Assembly: GCA_038326775.1 (NCBI GenBank)
Contig: JBBQKJ010000008.1
Coordinates: 20,923-84,922 of the forward strand
Source of the DNA: DYIU01 sp038326775
Lineage (GTDB): Bacteria > Actinomycetota > Geothermincolia > Fen-727 > Anoxymicrobiaceae
Reading direction: 5' to 3'
Length of the DNA stretch: 64,000 nucleotides
Below are positions 41,949 to 50,754 of the stretch, piece by piece (within the stretch, counting starts at the first letter, position 1; every line of letters begins with the position of its first letter). The position numbers were made by a program, and so were the translations under genes. Below the pieces are notes generated by a model. The model ran no database searches. It was not told the DNA's origin and worked only from the letters and a program-made list of their open reading frames with translations.

Positions 41949-44678
41949 ATGGCTTTTGTTATTCACGTTGAAAGGCGCCGGGCGCTTGTGACCGTCGTCT
42001 TCCTGCTGCTCGGAGCCCTTCTTCTTCTCGCCTTCCCCCTGCCCGCACGCGCCGCGAACATCAACAAGCCGGTGAAGGGACAGGCAAACACCCAGTCCAC
42101 CTTCAACGACTCGAAATTGACCGTGGCCGACGTCGACGGGGACGGCATCGAAGAGATACTGGCCGGCAACACCAACGGTTACATGTACTGCTTCACGCCC
42201 AAAGCGGAGGTCAAGTGGGCCAGGTACGTGGGCGCCGCGATAAGGGGCGGGGCCGCCTGCTACGACGTGGACGGCAACGGCACCAAGGAGATATTCTTCG
42301 GGGACATGAACGGCGTGGTGTGGGGGCTGGGCTGCAACGGCGTCATTCTCACCCAGTGGGGCTGGCCCAAGCAGACCGTCAACATCGGCGGCTTCGTCGG
42401 CGTCTACGGGACCCCCGCCATCGGGGACATAAACGGTGACGGCGCCGCTGACATCGTGGTGGGCTGCTGGGGCCACTTCGTCTACGCCTGGAGCTATACC
42501 GGCGGGCTGCTGCCGGGATGGCCGTTCGACAGCAAGGACACCATCTGGTCCTCACCGGCGCTTGCCGATCTCGACCGGGACGGCTTGAAGGAGGTCATAA
42601 TCGGTGGCGACTGCACGGGGGGCAGCGGTTGGCCGTACCCGGCGGGGGGGCTGCTGTTCGTCTTGAACGGTGACGGCGGTATGTGCCCGGGGTTCCCCAA
42701 GTGCACCCCGGAGGTCATCTGGTCGTCTCCCGCCTGCGCCGACATCGACAACGACGGTTATTACGAGATAGTCGTGGGCACCGGGCATTACTACACGGCA
42801 ACCGGCCGGCTCACCACCGAGGGATTCAGGGTCTACGCGTGGAACCATGACGGGACCGACTGCGCGGGATGGCCGGTCGCGGCGCCAGGCTGCACCATGT
42901 CCTCGCCCGCAATCGGTGACATCGACGGTGACGGCGTCAAGGAGATAGCTATCGCCAGTTACCCGGTGGCCGGCAGGGGCGCCGATGCGCTGATGCTCAT
43001 CAAGGGCAGCGGCTCCGTGATCTGGAACCAGCCTGCGTTCGGGGGGCCCAACAGGGGTTCCCCGGTGTTCGGCGACGTCAACAGCGACGGCCGGCCGGAA
43101 GTGATAATGGGCTCCGGCCAGGCCATCGGGGCCTGGGACAGCCGGGGCAACTGCGTGTGGAACCAGGTGCTCGACAACTTTGTGCTGAGCGCGCCGGTGG
43201 TGGGCGACTTCGACCACGACGGGCGGGTCGAGGCGGCCGTGGGCACCGGGTCCGACAGCGGCGCAGGCAGCTTCTTCGTCTTCGACTGCGGCACCAGGCG
43301 CACCGGCGACGCCTCCTCGCTCTTCCCCTGGCCGATGTTCCATCGCACACCCGACCAGAGCGGCGCCATGCCGACGGGTTTCGAGCCCCCACCACCGCCC
43401 CCTCCGGCCAACTTCCACGAGTACATACTGCTTATGAACCCGGGGACCGCCAGGGCTAACGTCAAGATAGAGTTCATGAACGAGAAGGCGGAGAAAGAGA
43501 ACGTGGACCTGGCTGTCAAGCCTGGGTCGCGCTCCACGGTTTTCGTCAACCAGTACATGCCCGGTTGCAGTGTGAGCGCGAAGGTGACCTCCGACGTTCC
43601 GATAATCAGCGAGCGCGCGATGTACTTCAACTACGGGGGCAAGTGGAAGGGGGGCACCGATTCCGCTGGCGCGCAGTCTCCCGCCAGGATCTGGTACCTC
43701 GCGGAAGGCTACACCGCGGACAACTTCGAGGAGTACGTGCTGGTGCAGAACCCCGGCAAGGTGGACGTGCAGGCCGATATGACTTTCATGAGGGAGGGCG
43801 CCGGGCCGGTCAACCGGTCGTTTGCCGTCAATGCCGGCAGCAGGTTTACATTAAACGTCAAGGACGTGCCTGGCTGCGCGCAAGCCTCGGTGTCGGTCAG
43901 GGTCTCCGCGAGCGGCGACGTGATATGCGAGCGTTCGATGTACTTCAACTACAGGGGGTTCGTCGGCGGGCACAACGCGATGGGCGTGACCGAGCCCGAG
44001 CAGCAGTGGTATCTCGCCGAGGGGTACACGGCGCAGGGCTACGAAACCTACGTGCTGGTCCAGAACCCGGGGGCCTCTCAGGCGAAGGTCACGCTTTCCT
44101 TGATGCGCAAGGATGGCTATCAGAAGAACGTCTCCTTTGCCCTCAAAGCCCAGAGCCGAAAGACCGTGCGGCTGAATGACATCCCCGGTTTTGAGGCCGC
44201 CGAGGTCTCGACCGAGGTCACCGCCGACGTGGGGGTCATCGCCGAGAGGTCCATGTACTTCAACTCGGATGGCAGGGACGGTGGCCACGACTCGGCGGGC
44301 GTGAGCGAACCCGCCAAGCGCTGGTACCTCGCGGAGGGCTACACCGGTGGCTCCTTCGACAGCTGGGTGCTCATCATGAACCCGGGGAAAGAGGACGCGA
44401 AGGTTAAGACGACGTTCATGAGGAGCGACGGGCACAAGTGGTCGCGTACCGACACCCTCAAAGGGCGCTCGCGCTTCACCATTCACATCGACGAGCAGCC
44501 GGGCTTCGAGAACGCCGAGGTGTCGACCATGGTCGAGGGTCAGGGCGGCGCCCGGGTCATCGCCGAGCGCGCCATGTACTTTGTCTACGGCAACGGTTGG
44601 CGCGACGGCCACGATGCCGCGGGTGTGACGGAAGCCTCGACGACCTGGTACTTCGCCGAGGGCTACACCGGCATGTAG
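41949..44678 (+). CDS. secreted FG-GAP beta-propeller protein with repeats
   Basis: About 909 residues. A signal peptide ending ARAANI is followed by eight FG-GAP/VCBS-type Ca2+ motifs (~55-450). They read VADVDGDGIEE, CYDVDGNGTKE, IGDINGDGAAD, LADLDRDGLKE, CADIDNDGYYE, IGDIDGDGVKE, FGDVNSDGRPE and VGDFDHDGRVE, enough for one propeller. A Pro-7 linker (~479) leads to four DUF5719-like units, and the protein closes TWYFAEGYTGM. ATG 41949 has AGAGG eight bases upstream; GTG 41940 is the alternative. Propellers of this type bind ligands or partners, so it may be an adhesin or receptor rather than an enzyme. Confidence 0.88.
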   Translation: MAFVIHVERRRALVTVVFLLLGALLLLAFPLPARAANINKPVKGQANTQSTFNDSKLTVADVDGDGIEEILAGNTNGYMYCFTPKAEVKWARYVGAAIRGGAACYDVDGNGTKEIFFGDMNGVVWGLGCNGVILTQWGWPKQTVNIGGFVGVYGTPAIGDINGDGAADIVVGCWGHFVYAWSYTGGLLPGWPFDSKDTIWSSPALADLDRDGLKEVIIGGDCTGGSGWPYPAGGLLFVLNGDGGMCPGFPKCTPEVIWSSPACADIDNDGYYEIVVGTGHYYTATGRLTTEGFRVYAWNHDGTDCAGWPVAAPGCTMSSPAIGDIDGDGVKEIAIASYPVAGRGADALMLIKGSGSVIWNQPAFGGPNRGSPVFGDVNSDGRPEVIMGSGQAIGAWDSRGNCVWNQVLDNFVLSAPVVGDFDHDGRVEAAVGTGSDSGAGSFFVFDCGTRRTGDASSLFPWPMFHRTPDQSGAMPTGFEPPPPPPPANFHEYILLMNPGTARANVKIEFMNEKAEKENVDLAVKPGSRSTVFVNQYMPGCSVSAKVTSDVPIISERAMYFNYGGKWKGGTDSAGAQSPARIWYLAEGYTADNFEEYVLVQNPGKVDVQADMTFMREGAGPVNRSFAVNAGSRFTLNVKDVPGCAQASVSVRVSASGDVICERSMYFNYRGFVGGHNAMGVTEPEQQWYLAEGYTAQGYETYVLVQNPGASQAKVTLSLMRKDGYQKNVSFALKAQSRKTVRLNDIPGFEAAEVSTEVTADVGVIAERSMYFNSDGRDGGHDSAGVSEPAKRWYLAEGYTGGSFDSWVLIMNPGKEDAKVKTTFMRSDGHKWSRTDTLKGRSRFTIHIDEQPGFENAEVSTMVEGQGGARVIAERAMYFVYGNGWRDGHDAAGVTEASTTWYFAEGYTGM

Positions 44679-44704
44679 AAAAAGGCCCGGCCCCGGTTTT
44701 CTGT

Positions 44705-44710
44705 TATTAT
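44705..44710 (+). promoter_or_regulatory. -10 element placed for a leaderless transcript
   Basis: TATTAT (44705-44710) ends seven bases before the ATG at 44718, and no Shine-Dalgarno sequence precedes that ATG. This repeats the arrangement seen at 9325-9337. Confidence 0.4.
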
Positions 44711-44717
44711 TTCACTC

Positions 44718-45710
44718 ATGTCCGGACTTGATTACCTGAGCTGCCCACGATGCAGCGTTCCGCTCGACTCCGTGCAAGGCGGCGCGGAGGTCGCGTGCGG
44801 TGGCTGTGGCTCCGTGTTTCCTTTCAAAGAAGGCTTCGTAGACTTCGTGGACCCGCTGACGCTGGAGGAGTTCGCCAGCTGGCAGCGCGACATATACGAC
44901 GGCCTGGTCGAATCGGCCCACATGCCCGACTACACGCGGCCCGAAGTGGTGAGGCGGCACCTCGAGTACTGCGTGAACGTCGCCATGGAGCACGGGGCCC
45001 TGATGCCGAGCTGGCTCGGGCTGAAATGCCGCGAGGTCACGGACACGCTGGCCCCCCGCGAGGGGGAGCTGCTGCTGGACGTGGGCTGCAGCACCGGGAT
45101 TATGCTCGCGATGATGAGCGCGGTCTACGGCCTGCGGGGGGTCGGGGTCGACTTCAGCGCCGCCGCGGTCGCCAGCGAGGCCGCTTGCAGCCCCGGCGGC
45201 AGCACCGTCTTCTCCGCCGACGCGCTTCACCTGCCGTTTGCCGACGAGACGTTCGACCTGGCGGTAAGCTACGGGGTGATAGAGCACGTGACGGACCACG
45301 CCGGGATGGTCTCCGAGATGGCGCGGGTGTTAAAGCCCGGAGGGAGGGTGCTCATCTACACCACCTGCCGCCGCGACCGGTGGACCTGGCACTGGTGGCA
45401 GCGTATAACCTCGCTGGGCAGGTACGACCTCGGTGTGGACAACCAGGCCGGCCACGAGCGCGACAACTTCCTCGAGCCGGACGAGCTCGCCCGCCTGCTG
45501 GGGCACGCGGGCCTGGGCCGCGTGGATACGGCCGTGGTCCATACCATGTACACCCTGATGTTCGACGAGGTGTTCCCCGGGTTCTTCAACAGGATACTGG
45601 CAAACCCGGCGCTCCTGCGGGCCGCGCGGAGGCTGCTGGACACGGCGGACGCGCTGCCTAACGGCAGGGGTTACGGCAACGAGTTCCTGGCGACCGCCTG
45701 GAAGGGATGA
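44718..45710 (+). CDS. class I SAM methyltransferase with N-terminal zinc ribbon
   Basis: 330 residues. An N-terminal Trm112-like ribbon (CPRC...CGGC, ~8-40) is followed by a methyltransferase domain. The SAM loop is LLLDVGCSTGIMLAM, acidic loop VGVDFS, and motif IV region FDLAVSYGVIEHVTDHAGM, typical of type 11 enzymes. The C-terminal ~90 residues are helical. It lacks a visible ribosome site but is correctly spaced from a TATTAT for leaderless translation. The next small gene overlaps its stop (ATGA). Substrate unknown; the setting suggests a glycan, lipid or quinone-like acceptor. Confidence 0.88.
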   Translation: MSGLDYLSCPRCSVPLDSVQGGAEVACGGCGSVFPFKEGFVDFVDPLTLEEFASWQRDIYDGLVESAHMPDYTRPEVVRRHLEYCVNVAMEHGALMPSWLGLKCREVTDTLAPREGELLLDVGCSTGIMLAMMSAVYGLRGVGVDFSAAAVASEAACSPGGSTVFSADALHLPFADETFDLAVSYGVIEHVTDHAGMVSEMARVLKPGGRVLIYTTCRRDRWTWHWWQRITSLGRYDLGVDNQAGHERDNFLEPDELARLLGHAGLGRVDTAVVHTMYTLMFDEVFPGFFNRILANPALLRAARRLLDTADALPNGRGYGNEFLATAWKG

Positions 45711-45943
45711 TATCTGTGGCGTATGCTTCTTACCTGGCCGGGGTGGTGTACCACGGCCTGCGGACGTTCGCCAGGGACGCTCGCAGGTACACAGAGCTGA
45801 CTTTCGACGAACGCCATCTTTTCTGGAAGAAGGTGCAGACCGCGGCCTTCCTGGCCCTGATGCCGCCTTTCCTGGCGCTCGGCGCCGTGTCGAGGCTGCT
45901 CGGCACCCGCGCACTCACTTCTCCCGGCGAACGAACGGCCTGA
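45707..45943 (+). CDS. small single-helix membrane protein
   Basis: 78 residues, coupled to the methyltransferase by an ATGA overlap. A basic/aromatic N-terminal half (GLRTFARDARRYTELTFDER) precedes one hydrophobic helix (TAAFLALMPPFLALGAVSRLL). The 3' end overlaps the end of the convergent membrane-protein gene by 29 bases. Not recognised; it may help anchor the methyltransferase. Confidence 0.6.
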   Translation: MISVAYASYLAGVVYHGLRTFARDARRYTELTFDERHLFWKKVQTAAFLALMPPFLALGAVSRLLGTRALTSPGERTA

Positions 45944-47414
45944 TATCCACGATTGGCGAAAGCCTCCCCCCTCCGCGGCGCATGTAATAGCGACGCGCGG
46001 CGTACATCGTAGCGGCGAGCAGGATGACCCAGGCTATCGTGAGCGCCACCGCCCTCTCGCCGGCCGGGTGGAACAGGGGAAAGGCCAGCAGCAGCAGCCT
46101 CCTCGCCGCGCCGTTGCCCAGGAAGTGGGGAAGGAAGATGTTGTCGCTGTTCTCCATGCCGTAGGTCCCCACAAAAAAGCGGAAGCCCCAGACCGTGGTC
46201 ACTACCTGGAACAGGGCCAGGGCCCCGGCCGCGCCCCAGGCGACCTTCGAGCGCACCCGGTCGATGAAGAGCGCGATGCACACCGCGAAGAGCGGCGCCA
46301 GTGGCACCAGGTACCTCTGCACGGGCGCCGCGCCGCCGTTCCACGACTGGAAAACGCCCAGCACCAGCGCGTGGAATCCTATGCACACCGGGAAAAATAT
46401 CCACCACCTGTCCCACTCGAAGGCGTTGCTGGGCAGCGCCAAACCGTGCAGGAAGAGGAAATAGAAGGGCGCGAACAGGAAGAAGCCCCAGGCGCGGTCG
46501 AAGAACAAGCCCGGTATTCCCCAAACGGAGTTGGTGCCCCAGTAGCCGCCCTGTAACTTGCTGCCCCCCGAGGCGGTAAGCCCCTGGGCGAGGTTTGGTC
46601 CGAAGGCGATGGCGGTCAGGATTATAAGGACAAGCACGGCGAGCGCGGCTGGCACCACCAAGGCAACCAGCAGTCTCCGGTTTTTGCCCGGGCGCACTAT
46701 CAGGAAAAGGAACAGGAGCGAGATGGAGATCGCGATGAACTTGGGGTGGAAGAGCAGGAGCATCCCGCTGGAGAGCCCCAGGAGGCCCGCGTGGAGAGCC
46801 CGCCCCGACTCCTTGAGCCGCCAGGCGCTCCAGAGGCCCAGGGCTACCAGGAAATAGGCCGCGGTCTCCGGATAAATGAGGCGCGAGTAGAAGATGAGCG
46901 GGTAGCTGAAAAACAGGAACAGCGTGACGCCCGCGGCAATGAACCTGCTTGTGAAGCGGTCGGCCACAAGGAAGGTGAGAGCGGCGGCCGCGCTCGCGAA
47001 CAGTATCATGGTGAGCGCGGCGCCCTTGAACCCGAACAGCCAGAACCCCGGAAGCACCACCAGCGATAGAAACATCGGGTGGGTAGATACGAACCTGCCT
47101 CCGCGACCGTGGGCGACATGCCACATGATGGCGTCCTGCTCGAAGTAGGGGCGGTACTGCATGGCCTTGTAATTATTGGTGAGGAAAACGTCGGCGTCGC
47201 GGATGACGCTTTCCGAGACGATCAGGTAGTGCGGTTCATCGCCCTGGGCCGTGGTGGCCCCCTTGTACCTCGGCACAAGCAAAAGGACCAGCGTGTAGAC
47301 GAGCAGGCAGGCGGCGAAGATAATAATCGCCACCCTGGTCCGGTCGGGCAGGCGCGTCCAGGCCGTGGCGAGCCGGGCGGTTTTCTTCCTGAGCGTCTTC
47401 ACCTTCTCCTGCAT
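45915..47414 (-). CDS. GT39-like multi-spanning membrane protein
   Basis: About 499 residues with 10-12 helices; last gene of a five-gene minus-strand operon. The early loop has TTAQGDEPHYLIVSESVIRD, with the Asp-Glu-Pro-His expected in the first loop of GT-C enzymes. SRLIYPETAAYFLVALGLW matches the second. It probably transfers a sugar from a polyprenyl-phosphate donor outside the membrane. ATG 47414 is chosen (GGTGGCGG upstream; 16-base overlap with the preceding gene). An earlier in-frame start at 47450 lies within that gene. Confidence 0.8.
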   Translation of the reverse strand: MQEKVKTLRKKTARLATAWTRLPDRTRVAIIIFAACLLVYTLVLLLVPRYKGATTAQGDEPHYLIVSESVIRDADVFLTNNYKAMQYRPYFEQDAIMWHVAHGRGGRFVSTHPMFLSLVVLPGFWLFGFKGAALTMILFASAAAALTFLVADRFTSRFIAAGVTLFLFFSYPLIFYSRLIYPETAAYFLVALGLWSAWRLKESGRALHAGLLGLSSGMLLLFHPKFIAISISLLFLFLIVRPGKNRRLLVALVVPAALAVLVLIILTAIAFGPNLAQGLTASGGSKLQGGYWGTNSVWGIPGLFFDRAWGFFLFAPFYFLFLHGLALPSNAFEWDRWWIFFPVCIGFHALVLGVFQSWNGGAAPVQRYLVPLAPLFAVCIALFIDRVRSKVAWGAAGALALFQVVTTVWGFRFFVGTYGMENSDNIFLPHFLGNGAARRLLLLAFPLFHPAGERAVALTIAWVILLAATMYAARRYYMRRGGGRLSPIVDIRPFVRREK

Positions 47415-48475
47415 ACCGCCACCAGGTCGTATGCCCGCGAGGGCGCCCACCTTCCCATCGACATCAGCGGCCTGTAGAGAAAGCGGTGAGCCGGCTTGTC
47501 GGCGAGCGACACCAGCATGTCCACCCTCAACCCCGGGGGCCTGTACCAGTTCAGGACGAGCTCGAGGTAAATGCCGGTCACTTTAAGGACCCGGAACCCC
47601 TCCGAGGCAAGGGCGGCCTCGAGTTCGGGCAGGTTCATCTCGCGGACGTGTTCGGGGTGCACCGGCATCACGCGGTCGTTGGCCCTGGCCAGGAGCCGGT
47701 CGCGGTTGGGGGTCGAGAGTATCAGGGTGCCGCCGGGCGCGAGGACCCGCCGCCATTCACGGAGCGCCGAGCCGGGGTCTGGCAAGTGCTCGATTATCTC
47801 ACCAGCGTACACGACATCGAACGAGGCGTCGCTCCAGGGCAGGTCGACCGCGTCGGCCACAACCCATTCCCAGCCCGGCACGAGGCCTCTCATCTTTCGC
47901 ATGGCGGCCGCGTCGAGGTCACAGCAGGTCATCTTGAAGTCCCAGTCGGTGGTGATTAAAAAGAAGATACTGTAGCCCGAGCCCACGTCGAGCACGCGGC
48001 TGGCCGGCTTTATGTGTTCGTGGAAGACGCGTCCCAGTGTGCGGAGCCGCGCCTGGTGGAAGGAGTGGAAGAACGGGTGCTGGACCACGTACTCGTCCTG
48101 GTGCGATTCCTGCTGGTAATAACGCTCGAGGGCGGCGGTGCCGGTCACCTTGAGCGTGAAAGACTGGCTGAGCCCGCCGGCGCGCACGCGAAGCTCCATC
48201 TCGGGCCTTACCACCGTCGCGTCGTGGAACTCGCCTCCCACCAGGCCGGTTTCAACGCCGTGCGTCCGCAGGGAGACCGCGTCGAGGCCCGCCGCGAGCC
48301 AGTCGATGGTGACGGTAGCCGGCCCGGCGGGGGCTTTGCTGAACGTCCAGTGGCCCAGCAGCTCTCCCGTCCCGGTGGAGAGGGTGACCTCGATGTCAGC
48401 GTTATCGGCGGCCGCGGGCAGCTCGAGCTCGATCGTCTCGACGGCCGAGCCGCCGGGATGTTCTCCGCCGGTCAA
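47399..48475 (-). CDS. SAM methyltransferase with N-terminal beta domain
   Basis: About 358 residues. The N-terminal ~110 are beta-rich (ADIEVTLSTGTGELLGHW). The methyltransferase domain has SRVLDVGSGYSIFFLITTDW as SAM loop, and FDVVYAGEIIEHLPDPGSAL and LAPGGTLILSTPN as later motifs. TTG 48475 overlaps the stop of the preceding glycosyltransferase (TTGA) with GGGGG upstream. A longer in-frame opening to 48985 runs through that gene and is not coding. Likely modifies a sugar of the locus glycan. Confidence 0.82.
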   Translation of the reverse strand: MTGGEHPGGSAVETIELELPAAADNADIEVTLSTGTGELLGHWTFSKAPAGPATVTIDWLAAGLDAVSLRTHGVETGLVGGEFHDATVVRPEMELRVRAGGLSQSFTLKVTGTAALERYYQQESHQDEYVVQHPFFHSFHQARLRTLGRVFHEHIKPASRVLDVGSGYSIFFLITTDWDFKMTCCDLDAAAMRKMRGLVPGWEWVVADAVDLPWSDASFDVVYAGEIIEHLPDPGSALREWRRVLAPGGTLILSTPNRDRLLARANDRVMPVHPEHVREMNLPELEAALASEGFRVLKVTGIYLELVLNWYRPPGLRVDMLVSLADKPAHRFLYRPLMSMGRWAPSRAYDLVAVCRRR

Positions 48476-49551
48476 GGAAGGCCCCCGGTCACTCCGCGGA
48501 GCGCCTCCTTGAGGACACCGCGGACCGAGCCGCCGGAGAAGTGCTCGAGCCTGTCGCGCTGAGCGGCAAGCATCGACTCTCTTAAGCGCCCGTCGGTGCG
48601 CACGGCTTCGAGTAGCTCGCCGACCATCGGGAACTCCTTGCGCTCGAAAGTGAGCCCCGCTCCTTCGAGGGTGTAGGGTATCGCTGTCGAGGAGTACGCC
48701 GCCACCGGCAGGTCGAACGCCATGCTCTCCACGAGCGGCACGGCGAAGCCCTCGTGCTCGCTCATCGAAAGGAAGATGTCGGCGTCCCTGTAGCAGGAGG
48801 CGAGGTCGGGATCGCTCACCCTTCCCGTAAAGTGGACGTTTGCCCAGAGCCCGAAGGAGTCGAGAAGCCAGCGCAGCTGGGCGTCGTAGCGGTCCACCCA
48901 GGATGGCCCGACCAGGAAGAGGTGGGAGTCGGAGTTGACACAACGGTTGTAGTAGTAGAAAGCCCGCAGCAGGTCCTCCAGGCACTTGTTGGGCACCGCC
49001 CGGCCCACGAACAGCACTTTGAACGAGCCCCGGTAGGGCGCCATCGGCCCGCTCTCACTACGCTTGTTCTTGAGGCCCTCGTAGTCGATGAAGATCGGGA
49101 GGACCCCGGTGCGGTCCGCCGCGAAGCCGTTCTCAAGGAGCTCCAGCCGGTTGAACTCCGAGTCGCCGAGGGCCAGCTCACAGACGTTCAACCGGGGCAG
49201 CAGGTCTCGCCCCAGCCTGCAGAACTCGGCGACCCCTTTGTCGTAGGCGGCGAAGAACTCTGGCGGGGTGATATTGTGATATACGAGGATGCGCCGGCCG
49301 CCGGCCTCCAGGTACTGTTGGTAGTTAGGGCAGTAGAGGGAGTAGTGGTATATCAGAACGTCGTCCGCGGCCCCCGAGGTCGGGTCGTACTCGGTATCCG
49401 GGCGCGCGTGCTGAAGGCCGAACTCGTCCAGGGTGTTCGCGAAAACGGCGGTCGGCAACCCCCAGGACCTCACTGTTCGGTCTATCTCCAATACGTGGTT
49501 GCTGACCGCGTCTCCGAACTCGATTCGGGCGCAGAGCTGGACTATCTTCAT
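48472..49551 (-). CDS. glycosyltransferase, GT4 family
   Basis: 359 residues, GT-B fold. It opens KIVQLCARIEFGDAVSNHVL. The donor half contains FKVLFVGRAVPNKCLEDLL and SEHEGFAVPLVESMAFDLPV, with the paired Glu of GT4 enzymes. ATG 49551 forms an ATGA overlap with the upstream glycosyltransferase stop; 17 open codons before it lie inside that gene. Acceptor unknown. Confidence 0.9.
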   Translation of the reverse strand: MKIVQLCARIEFGDAVSNHVLEIDRTVRSWGLPTAVFANTLDEFGLQHARPDTEYDPTSGAADDVLIYHYSLYCPNYQQYLEAGGRRILVYHNITPPEFFAAYDKGVAEFCRLGRDLLPRLNVCELALGDSEFNRLELLENGFAADRTGVLPIFIDYEGLKNKRSESGPMAPYRGSFKVLFVGRAVPNKCLEDLLRAFYYYNRCVNSDSHLFLVGPSWVDRYDAQLRWLLDSFGLWANVHFTGRVSDPDLASCYRDADIFLSMSEHEGFAVPLVESMAFDLPVAAYSSTAIPYTLEGAGLTFERKEFPMVGELLEAVRTDGRLRESMLAAQRDRLEHFSGGSVRGVLKEALRGVTGGLP

Positions 49552-50744
49552 CGGTCGAGCACTCCCAGTGCCTCGAGTAGTCGCTCGATGACAGAGTCCC
49601 AATTATACTCCTCCTCGACGTACCGGCGCCCCGCCTCACCCATGCGGCGCGCGAGGTCGCCATCGGCGAGCAGTAACAGCAACGCCTCGGCGAACCCGGC
49701 GTAGTCCGAGAACGTAAGGCCGCCCCCGCTCGAGCGCACGTGCTCGCGCGTGACTTCGCAGCCCCTGTGCACAAGCGCGGGCGTGCCGGAGAGCCACGAT
49801 TCCAGGAGCACGATGGACAGGCTCTCGTTGACCGACGGCTGGCAGAAGACGCCGGCCGCGGCGTAGCCGTCCCACTTATGACGCTCGCTGACCCGTCCCA
49901 TGTCGAAGATCACGTGGCTCGAGTCGACCGGGATCGAGACCTCGCCGGCCCCCATAAGGACCAGAGAGGCCCTGCCCGGGTTCCCCGAGGCGAACCCGCG
50001 GAAGTAATCGACGAGCAGGGGGGTGTTCTTGCCTTCCTCGCGCCTGCCGGCGTAAAGGACGAAGTCGCCGCGGACGGGCGTCCGGTCCCGGAACGCCCAG
50101 GGGTCGCCCACCAGGGGATCAAAACCCATGCCCACGACGGGCCCGGGGTCCGCGACGCCCAGGAGGCGCGCGGCGAGCCTTTTCTCGCCGGGGCTGTTGA
50201 ACATCATGCCATGGGCGCCTGTCAACATGCGCTTGATGAGCGACTGGTGGGCGTACGGCTCGTCGTGCAGGCAGGGGATGATGTAAGAGCGCCCGGGGTG
50301 GATCTGGGAACCGAAGTAAGTGGTCCCGAACAGGTAGGGCAGGAAGATAAGGTGCGAGTACTCGCGGCCGCTGCTCCTTATGTGGTCGAACAACTGGTCG
50401 CTCGTCACCACGCCCTCGAGCCATCGGAGCTGGTCTCCGGGTGAGATCTGCTCCCCAGCGGCCAGCGAGGCGAGCACCCGGTGAAGCGACGGGTCGCCAA
50501 GCCGGGTCCGCGCGCCGAAACGGGTGACCCGGACGCCGTTGATAATGGTGGTTCCTTCCGGGTAATGGTCACGCCAGGTGTGATGGTCCAGCGCTCGCGT
50601 GGCAAGAGCGCTTACCCGGTAGCCACGGCGCGCCAGCTCCTCGGCCGTCCGGCGGGCGAGGTCCTCGGCGCCGCCCACCACCTCCTCCCCGTAGCGCGGC
50701 ACCACGAAGGCCGGGTGAAATCCGGGGGCATTGAACACAGGCAT
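49548..50744 (-). CDS. glycosyltransferase, GT4 family
   Basis: 398 residues, GT-B fold. The acceptor domain has VVGGAEDLARRTAEELARRG near the N-terminus. The donor domain has FVLYAGRREEGKNTPLLVDYF and VNESLSIVLLESWLSGTPAL with the conserved Glu pair. It is second in the operon, ten bases after the first gene, and overlaps the third by four. ATG start. Confidence 0.92.
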   Translation of the reverse strand: MPVFNAPGFHPAFVVPRYGEEVVGGAEDLARRTAEELARRGYRVSALATRALDHHTWRDHYPEGTTIINGVRVTRFGARTRLGDPSLHRVLASLAAGEQISPGDQLRWLEGVVTSDQLFDHIRSSGREYSHLIFLPYLFGTTYFGSQIHPGRSYIIPCLHDEPYAHQSLIKRMLTGAHGMMFNSPGEKRLAARLLGVADPGPVVGMGFDPLVGDPWAFRDRTPVRGDFVLYAGRREEGKNTPLLVDYFRGFASGNPGRASLVLMGAGEVSIPVDSSHVIFDMGRVSERHKWDGYAAAGVFCQPSVNESLSIVLLESWLSGTPALVHRGCEVTREHVRSSGGGLTFSDYAGFAEALLLLLADGDLARRMGEAGRRYVEEEYNWDSVIERLLEALGVLDR

Positions 50745-50754
50745 TGAATACCCG

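Noticed and set aside
24393..44678. Possible CRISPR or tandem DNA repeats
   Set aside because: The repeats are protein-coding units of about 110 codons with synonymous variation; there are no short identical direct repeats with unique spacers.
47399..48985. Longer methyltransferase starting at 48985
   Set aside because: The extra 170 codons run through the upstream glycosyltransferase gene in another frame and look non-coding. TTG 48475 with the TTGA overlap fits the operon pattern.
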